Part shown: piece after piece, positions 1-7,229 of the stretch | How the letters are laid out: every line of letters begins with the position of its first letter | Position numbering within the stretch: position 1 is the first letter of the stretch | Origin: Acidobacteriota bacterium | GTDB lineage: Bacteria; Acidobacteriota; Terriglobia; Terriglobales; Acidobacteriaceae | Direction of reading: 5' to 3' | Assembly: GCA_003225655.1 (NCBI GenBank) | Contig: QIAW01000626.1 | Span: 1-7,229 of the forward strand | DNA length: 7,229 nt | Translations under genes and position numbers: made by a program | Notes under the pieces: model-generated | What the model saw: only the letters and a program-made list of their open reading frames with translations | Told to the model about the DNA's origin: nothing | The model's database searches: none

Positions 1-1077
1 ACGCTTTACCGCCACATCGTGCACGCTGAGATTGGCGTTGAGTTCACCGCCCAACAGAGCGGCGCGAAGGTTGCGCGCTATGAAGTCTCCGTTCTTTACC
101 TCATAGTCTCCAGAGATTCGATAGACAGCGGCGCGCAGCGTGGAGGTCTCAAGCGTGAGTCCAGGACTGCTCACTTGGCCGGTGGAAACGAAAGTTTCGA
201 GCGGCGAACGTCCTGGGATTTGCTGATAGCTCAGAGAGCCCGCGACCGTGACCGTACCCAACGGCAGGGAAGTATTGCGTAGCATGCGGCGAAAATCTTC
301 AGTATGAAGAATGATGCGATAGTTACCGCTGAGCGAAGGTTGGCTGTAGTTCTGGACAGAGGCGCGGAGGCTAAGCTCCGAGGATGCTACACGCAATATC
401 AGCGGATCAAAGCTCATGCCCGCACGCGATGCGGTGAAGTGGGAATTCAGGTCATGATCGATAGGATTATAGGTGCCAAAGTGCAGATGCCCGTTGCGGT
501 ACGAGAGCTCGCCAACATACTGCTGGCGGATGAAATCATATTGCACGCGCGTTAGCAACTCGTGGAGATCGGCGTTGAGAGGTGTGGCTTTGCTTGAGTA
601 GTAAATTTCCCCGTTTGCAATCAGCAGGCGCTGGATGCCAAGGTCCCAAATGCTGGTGGACGAACTGCTTTTGCTTTGCGGATGTGGAACATTGGTCTGC
701 GAGTTCCGGTCTACGACCACATTGATGACAGGGTGGTCAATTTGAATGTCATTGAGATCTACTTTTCCGTGCAGGAGTGACACCAGCTTCAATCCCAGGG
801 TGACTTTTTCCGTCTGGAACAACGGCATGGACCCCGCGGGTTCTGTACCATGAATTACCAGTCGGTTGACGGTAATGACCAGTGGGCGCAGGTCAAAAGT
901 GTAGCTGCCGATTTCGCTGCGGCCGCCGGTTGACTGCTGGATTTTCTGGTTGACCTGGCCGATGACATAACGGTGGAAAGCGGCACTGCGCAGCACGAAG
1001 TAACCGGCAATCACGACAACAACAATGAACAACGCGATTACCAGTGCGATGCGCCGGATTATTTTAGCTAACGGCAT
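1..1077 (-). CDS. TamB/AsmA-like translocation and assembly module protein, N-terminal part (cut by window edge)
   Basis: An uninterrupted reading frame of 359 codons starts at ATG 1077 and is still open at base 1, so only the N-terminus is present. Residues 1-9 are basic (MPLAKIIRR). Residues 10-29 form one hydrophobic helix rich in V, I, L and A, as expected of an inner-membrane signal anchor. After it comes an AsmA/TamB-type N-terminal pattern: a short amphipathic stretch (about 33-50), then alternating beta-prone segments such as LVITVNRLVIHG (66-77) and a segment around 86-130 (PLFQTEKVTLGLKLVSLLHG, then HPVINVVVDRNSQTNV) typical of AsmA-like repeat proteins. Family knowledge: TamB is a long periplasm-spanning beta-groove protein that works with an Omp85 partner in outer-membrane biogenesis or lipid transport. 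The gene follows the Omp85 gene by 16 bp in the same direction, so they are probably one operon. No strong Shine-Dalgarno is seen, which may mean translational coupling. The DUF490 C-terminus that would separate TamB from other AsmA-like proteins lies outside the window. Confidence 0.8.
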   Translation of the reverse strand, partial: MPLAKIIRRIALVIALFIVVVVIAGYFVLRSAAFHRYVIGQVNQKIQQSTGGRSEIGSYTFDLRPLVITVNRLVIHGTEPAGSMPLFQTEKVTLGLKLVSLLHGKVDLNDIQIDHPVINVVVDRNSQTNVPHPQSKSSSSTSIWDLGIQRLLIANGEIYYSSKATPLNADLHELLTRVQYDFIRQQYVGELSYRNGHLHFGTYNPIDHDLNSHFTASRAGMSFDPLILRVASSELSLRASVQNYSQPSLSGNYRIILHTEDFRRMLRNTSLPLGTVTVAGSLSYQQIPGRSPLETFVSTGQVSSPGLTLETSTLRAAVYRISGDYEVKNGDFIARNLRAALLGGELNANLSVHDVAVKR

Positions 1078-4000
1078 AAATCCAATCTGCTGGTCAGAAT
1101 GCCTGTCCCAGCGTTATAAAAAACTGCGTGGCCCTGAAGCCGGGGACCGGGTTCAGCAGCCGCCCCACATCAAAGCGAATAGGGCCGATGGGAGTGGAGT
1201 AGCGGACCCCAAATCCCAAGGTGTTGCTGTAACTGCTCATAAGACGACTGAAGCTGATGCGGTCATAAACGTTGCCGCCATCGTAAAAAACCACTCCACC
1301 CAGGCTCCGCATGACAGGCAGGGGAAAGCGCAGTTCAGAGTTGAAGATGAACAGAGCGTCTCCGCCTACGGGCACATGAATATTGCTGCACGATGAGAGC
1401 ACGTGGGGGTCGCTGCAGACCGGTACGGTGCGCTGCGGTCCGGCCCCATTTACGGGAAATCCACGAAGAGAGTTGGCGCCGCCGGAAAAGAAGCGTTCGC
1501 TGGTGGGAACGCGGCTGCCGGCGAAGGCCTTGGCCATGCCGAGCTGGAGACTCGAGGCCCAGACATATTTCTTATAGGGGACGTAAATAGCGCGGCGGGC
1601 GAGCAGCCGCCCGAAGTTTACGTTGGACCCCAGGGCCGAAGGATTTAAGCTGATATCGATGGTGTCCCACATGCCCCGATGAGCATCGAGCGGCTGGTCG
1701 CGTTTATCGTGAATGAACGAAGTTGCAACTGTGGAGAGGCGCACGGAGCGGTCCTGGGGCAGTACCAATTCAGGAATGAGGAGATTATTCAGGTCTGTCC
1801 GCTGAAACTGGTAGCGCAACTGCAATGTCTTGCTGCTGTCGCGCGTTAGATAACGCTCGAACTGCAGGGTGGCGCTGCCTAACCGCGCTGTGTAAAGAGG
1901 GTTTTCAGAGGTGCGCTCGGCCGAAAGACTCAGCAGGGAGCGCCAGTTGCTGCCGCGGAAGTGGGGCTGGCTGTAGCTGGTGAGCAGGCGCTGATCCAGC
2001 CGCGCTATCAGGGTTGAGGCGGAAAAAGTTTCTCCCAGCCCGCGCATGTTGCGACGGATGTATTCCACCGAGCCACGCGGACTGACAAAGCTTTTTTCGC
2101 TGGTGGCAAACTTGGTTTTTCCCAACCCGATTGGCGGCAATCCGGGTACTGCCGCCGTGCCCGAGGGAATGTTGCCGGCGCGCTTGTCATATTCGAAGCC
2201 AATGCCATAGGTAATGGAATTGCGCCGGGACTCGTGGACTTTGGCCACCACCTCATCCTGGGTCTCGTTACTGACGGGTTTCTTGGGACCGACGCTGGCC
2301 CAATCGAGGATCCCGAGATCGTAAAGGCTGCTTTCCGCTTCCAGCAGCTTGGACTGACTGAGTGGCGCTTCGGGAGCGATCGCCAGGGTACGGGCAACAT
2401 AGGAAGTCCGCGTGTGGCGATTGCCGAGGATGACTACATCTTCCACGCGGACCTGAGGTCCTTCGTCGAGAAGGTAAGTCACATTGACGCGGTGCGGGTC
2501 GTTTGGCAATCGGTCGACCTTCGAGCTAAAAGAGATGCGCGGATATCCCCGGTCGAGATAGGTGGCGACGATGCGGTCGCGGTCCTGATTCATGCGAGCG
2601 GGAGAAAAAGGCAGCCCCGGGGCGAGGTCAAATCCTCTGCGCGACTGCAGTTCGCTCACGCTTATACTGCGTGCACCCTGAATGCGCAGGTCTTCTACCA
2701 GCGTCTGCGGGCCCTCATTGACCTGAAAGGTGACGTAGACCTTCGGTTCGCGGTCCACGACTCGCGGTGTGACCTGCGTTTCTTCAAAACCGTTGTTGCG
2801 ATAAAGTGCGGTAATGCTACTCACGCTTTGCTTGAGCAGCTTGTTGCTGAATTGCCCGTGCGAGAAGAAGCGGGCCCGCGTCACAGGAATGCCGGCGAGC
2901 AATTTTCCGCTGGAAAAGTAATGGTTGCCTTCGACCGCAACCTCGGCCACCCTGTGCCGGCGGCCCTTGTTCACCTGGTACACGACCGAAACCTTCGAGG
3001 GAAGATTTTGCACTTGGTATTGGACGCTGGTGTCGAAGTATCCCTTCTTTTGAAAATAGTCGATCAGGTTGCGCTCGCCCTGCGTCAGCAGGTCAGGATC
3101 AACCGAACTTTCCTGGAATACAGGAATGATCTGGTGCAAGCGCCGCGAATTCAGAAAAGGAATCCAGGTCAGTTTTGCTCCGTTGAGGGTAACGGAAACT
3201 GGCGGGCCAAGTTGTACGTCAAAGGTCACATCGGCGTGGTTGGTATCAGGATGAAACTGGATCCCACCTACACGCAATTGACGGATAAGATAATTCTCGC
3301 CACTTATATATGAGTGCAATGTCGCAGTCGCTGCCTCAATGCGTTCGGCGGTAAAGGCCTTTCCTGTCTTGAGCTCGCCTCCGGTCAACTTGGCACGCCA
3401 GGAGTGCAGGGCCGCGGCGAGGTGCTGCGCCTGCTGCGGCGATACTCCGTTAAACAATACTTCGCCGACCTTGGCACGCTTATTCAGTTGCACATGGAAG
3501 GTCACGTTGGCGAGCTGGTGGGCGTCATCAAATTGGGTTTCAGGGCGGACCTCGGCCTGAAAGAATCCGTTCTTTTGCAGGAACTCAAGCAGGGCGGCTT
3601 GCGCCTTGCTAAGACTGTCAGCTTCGTAGGGCTCTTCGTTGGGAAGGTCCACCGCCTGCAGAAGCCGTGTGTAGCGGAATTGTCCGGCGGTACCGGGGAA
3701 GTCCAGTAACCCGTAGTAGAAGGCGGGCTGCAGGAGAAAGGTCAGGTGCAGTCCAGCCGCTTCCGGCTCGGCCTGCAATTCAACTTTAGTAAAGCGCCCA
3801 AGGCGATTGAGGGCGCTAATGGTGGCTTGCACCTTGGCGGCCGAATATGGCGCTTCGGCCGCTTGCATGACGTAACCGCGATATGGGTCGACGTCAATCC
3901 GCGGGTTCGCAACCAGATCAACCGCCGCAACTTTCTCGCCTTCATAGAGTGTGGGAGCAGTGGTATAAACCGGGGCCGTCACTTGCGCCACCAGCGCAAA

Positions 4001-7000
4001 TGAGCAGAGCAAAACAATCGACGTAAGTGCAGTCCGCATGAATATCAGCTTCGGGCAGCAACTCACGCCCGCAATTTCCCTTAGTGGTTTGAATGGGAAT
4101 CATTGGAGAGAAGATGTCTGGATTTGTCGGCAGTTGGCAACTGGCCCAAGTGCATGCGCCCAGATATCTCACGACAAGCAGCGAGGCGCCGCGCTTGCAT
4201 GTTGCGGTTCGCCTCCGCGGGCGTCAGCGTGTTAGGCTTAGGGCTTTCCCAATATCTTGAATTGAGCCATCAACCCTATATGGATAACAAGCCTCTTGCA
4301 CACGCTCCTATGCCAGCTCACGTCGATCTGCAGGCCATTGCCAGGCAAGTCATGCTGGAAAACGGCTTTGAACCAGAGTTTCCACCGGCGGTTCAGCAGC
4401 AGCTCTCACAATTGCAGTCACGCCCGCCGCAGATAATCCCGGATGGGAACATCCGCGATCTGCGCGATCTGCTGTGGTCCTCCATCGACAACGACACCTC
4501 GCGCGACCTTGATCAGATTGAGGTGGCGGAGCGCCTATCGAATGGGCAAACGAAGATTTTGGTGGGAATCGCGGACGTGGATGCTTTCGTCTCTAAAGGG
4601 TGTCCTATCGATCAGCACGCGGGCAAGGAAACCACAACGGTCTATACCGGCGTGAGAAATTTTTCCATGCTGCCGGAGCAGCTTTCCACGGGAACAACTT
4701 CGCAGCTGGAAAATCAGGAGAGGTTGAGCGTCGTCACCGAGTTTCTGGTAGATCAAAATGGATCTGTGAGTAGCGGGACCGCTTATCGCGCTATCACCCG
4801 GAATAAGGCGCAGCTTACTTACAATGCGGTGGGGGCGTGGCTCGAGGGCAAAGGCGCGGCGCCGTCCAAGGTGGCGGCATCGTCGGAGCTGCAGGCGCAG
4901 TTGAAGCTGCAGAACGAGGTGGCACAGGCTCTGAAGAACGAACGCCACCAGCATGGCGCGCTCAATATTGAGAGCACGGAGACGCGTCCAGTAATGCTCA
5001 ATGAGCAGATTGTGGATATCGCCCGGCAAGAAAAGAACATGGCCACCGAGCTGATTGAAGACTTCATGATCGCGGCCAACGGCGTGGTGGCGCGCATGCT
5101 GGAGCAGGTTTCTTCCATCCGGCGGGTAGTCAAGACCCCGGAGCGCTGGAACCGGATTGTTGAGCTCGCCGCCAAGACCGGGGACAAGCTGCCCAGCCAG
5201 CCCGATTCCAAGGCCTTGAATGATTTTTTGACGAAGCGCCAGGCGGCCGATCCCGATCACTTTGCCGATCTCTCCCTGGCGGTGATTAAGCTGATGGGGC
5301 CAGGGGAATATATTTTGGAGCGGCCGGGCGATCCCGAGGTCGGGCATTTCGGCCTCGCTGTGCAGGACTACACGCACTCCACCGCTCCCAACCGCCGCTA
5401 TGCCGACCTGGTCACGCAGAGGCTCCTCAAAGCCCTGCTGGCGAAACAGCCGCCGCCTTATGCGGATTATGAGCTCACCGGCATTGCCAATAACTGCACG
5501 GTAAAAGAAGATGCCGCCCGCAAGGTCGAGCGGGGCATGCAAAAGCGGATCGCGGCGGTGGCCATGAGCCGCAGAATTGGCGAGAGCTTTGATGCTATCG
5601 TCACCGGAGTAACGCCGCATGGGACGTTTGTCCGCGTGCTTCAGCCGCACGTTGAAGGGCTGCTGGTTCGTGGCGAAGGAGTGGACGTCGGCGATAAATT
5701 GCGCGTCAAGCTGATCAGTGCCGATGCTCAACGCGGCTATATTGACTTTTCCCGGGCATGACCCTGGCTACTTCCACCGCGGAGCACTTGTCAGGGCATT
5801 GGGTGGGGGGTACAACTAACTAGTCCAAAAAGCTCCGATGATCAACAGTTGCCCGCATATTTACCGGGGATCGTGGGCTTCCGGAAGGGGGGACTAGCAT
5901 ACCGGGATAAGCCATGAATCCAGTCAGGCGATACGGTTTTCCCCAAAGAGCTTAAGGTCACAAAGCCCCGCATCACGTCTCATAAGCCTCATAAAGTGAT
6001 GGCCCGTGGGATGGCTTAAGACAATGATTTGATATCAGTTTTCTACGCGGCTCTCCTCAGACCGCCTGTACCTGCGCCACGGCGGCCGGTGATGAGCCGT
6101 ACCAGCGCCGTAAGCAAGATGGCCCCCAGGATGGCCACAAAAATTGTGTAGATCATGCCTCCCTGGCTGGCAAAGCCGAGAGCTCGCATGATCCATCCGC
6201 CGATGACGGCGCCAATAATTCCGATCACAATATCCATAAGCGGGCCGTAACCAGAGCCGCGCATGATTTTTCCTGTTGCCCAGCCGGCTACGAGGCCAAC
6301 GATAATCCACCAAAGAAGATGCACAGAACCCTCCTTATTTGTTAATGGTTGTTCTGTAAGTTAGGTTGCGGCGCAGCTCGTAGGGGTTGCCGCCCGAGAG
6401 CTGCTTCGCGTGTCTTCTTCAGCAGAGGTGTTCCGTGCACGTTCCGCTGGAACTCTGCGAACTGCTCTTCGCTCTTAAACTGAATGTTGCTGTTCCGGCA
6501 AACGCGATAATCGTACTTTCACATTCGATATAGCCTCCTCTAACAGCAAGGAACCATCTAAGGAAAAATTAAGGAGGAATCAACATGAAGTTGGAAACGC
6601 TCAACGAACTCTTAATCGAACAGTTGCAGGATTTGTATTCTGCGGAAAACCAGATCATTGAGGCGCTGCCCAAGATGGCAGAGGCCGCCTCTTCGCCCGA
6701 GCTGAAGCGCGCATTTCAGGAGCATCTTCGCCAGACCGAAGGCCAGGTGGAACGCCTGGAGCAATGTTTTGAGCAGCTCGACACCGAGGCCGAGGGAAAC
6801 GAATGCAAGGGCATGAAGGGGCTCCTCGAGGAAGGCGAGGACTTGATGGATGAAGACGCCGAGCCCGAGGTTTTGGATGCCGGGTTGATCGCCGCCGCGC
6901 AGCGGGTAGAACACTATGAGATTGCAGGCTACGGATGCGCCCGCACCTATGCGCAACTGCTGGGCCTCAAAGAGGTGGCGAGCTCCTTGCAGCAGACCCT

Positions 7001-7229
7001 CAATGAAGAAAAAGAAACTGACCAGAAGCTTACCGAGTTGGCGGAATCCATTAACGTCGAAGCCAAGGCAGCGTAGCAGAGCTGCTAACCTGGGAAGCTA
7101 CAAGCAGCAACAAGGCGGGCATGAGGCCCGCCTTGTTGCTTGATGGCTGCATAAATAATGGTCTAAGGGCTATAAAGCCCAAATTCTATAAACCTTTTTC
7201 CTCGGATTGAAGAGGCTATGAAGAAAGCC

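Overview
The window looks like an ordinary chromosomal stretch of a Gram-negative (diderm) bacterium. The likely source is the Acidobacteriota (Terriglobia/Acidobacteriia-like). This rests on the style of the Omp85, TamB-like and RNB proteins and the company they keep, recognised from memory without any search. The diderm envelope is well supported because two outer-membrane biogenesis genes are present; the phylum is an inference. I see no mobile element, CRISPR array, tRNA or rRNA.

Layout. Positions 1-4039 (minus strand) hold a two-gene envelope operon. An Omp85/BamA-TamA family outer-membrane protein with about seven POTRA repeats (1094-4039) is followed after 16 bp by a TamB/AsmA-like inner-membrane-anchored protein (1-1077) that runs off the left edge. 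Together they look like a TAM-type module linking inner and outer membranes. A roughly 240-bp divergent intergenic region containing a perfect 6-1-6 palindrome separates this operon from a plus-strand RNase II/R-family gene (4280-5761). That enzyme is compact: it has an RNB catalytic domain and a C-terminal S1 domain, but no N-terminal cold-shock domains, and one of the four catalytic aspartates is replaced by Gln.

Positions 5762-6042 are a gene-free gap between convergent genes, with some potential for nested RNA stems. Positions 6043-7076 hold a small stress-type cluster. On the minus strand are a GlsB/YeaQ/YmgE-type three-helix membrane protein (GTG start with a perfect Shine-Dalgarno) and, just upstream, a 58-codon reading frame. 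That frame has a good Shine-Dalgarno but an ATG followed immediately by TGA, so it is either a broken small gene or a start-stop arrangement. Divergently on the plus strand is a YciE/YciF (DUF892) ferritin-like protein, followed by a perfect 15-bp hairpin. The last 12 bases may be the start of another plus-strand gene (M-K-K-A).

I found no clear novel multi-gene system. The points most worth a second look are the AUG-UGA small gene, the D-to-Q change in the RNB active site, and the seven-POTRA Omp85 beside a TamB-like partner.
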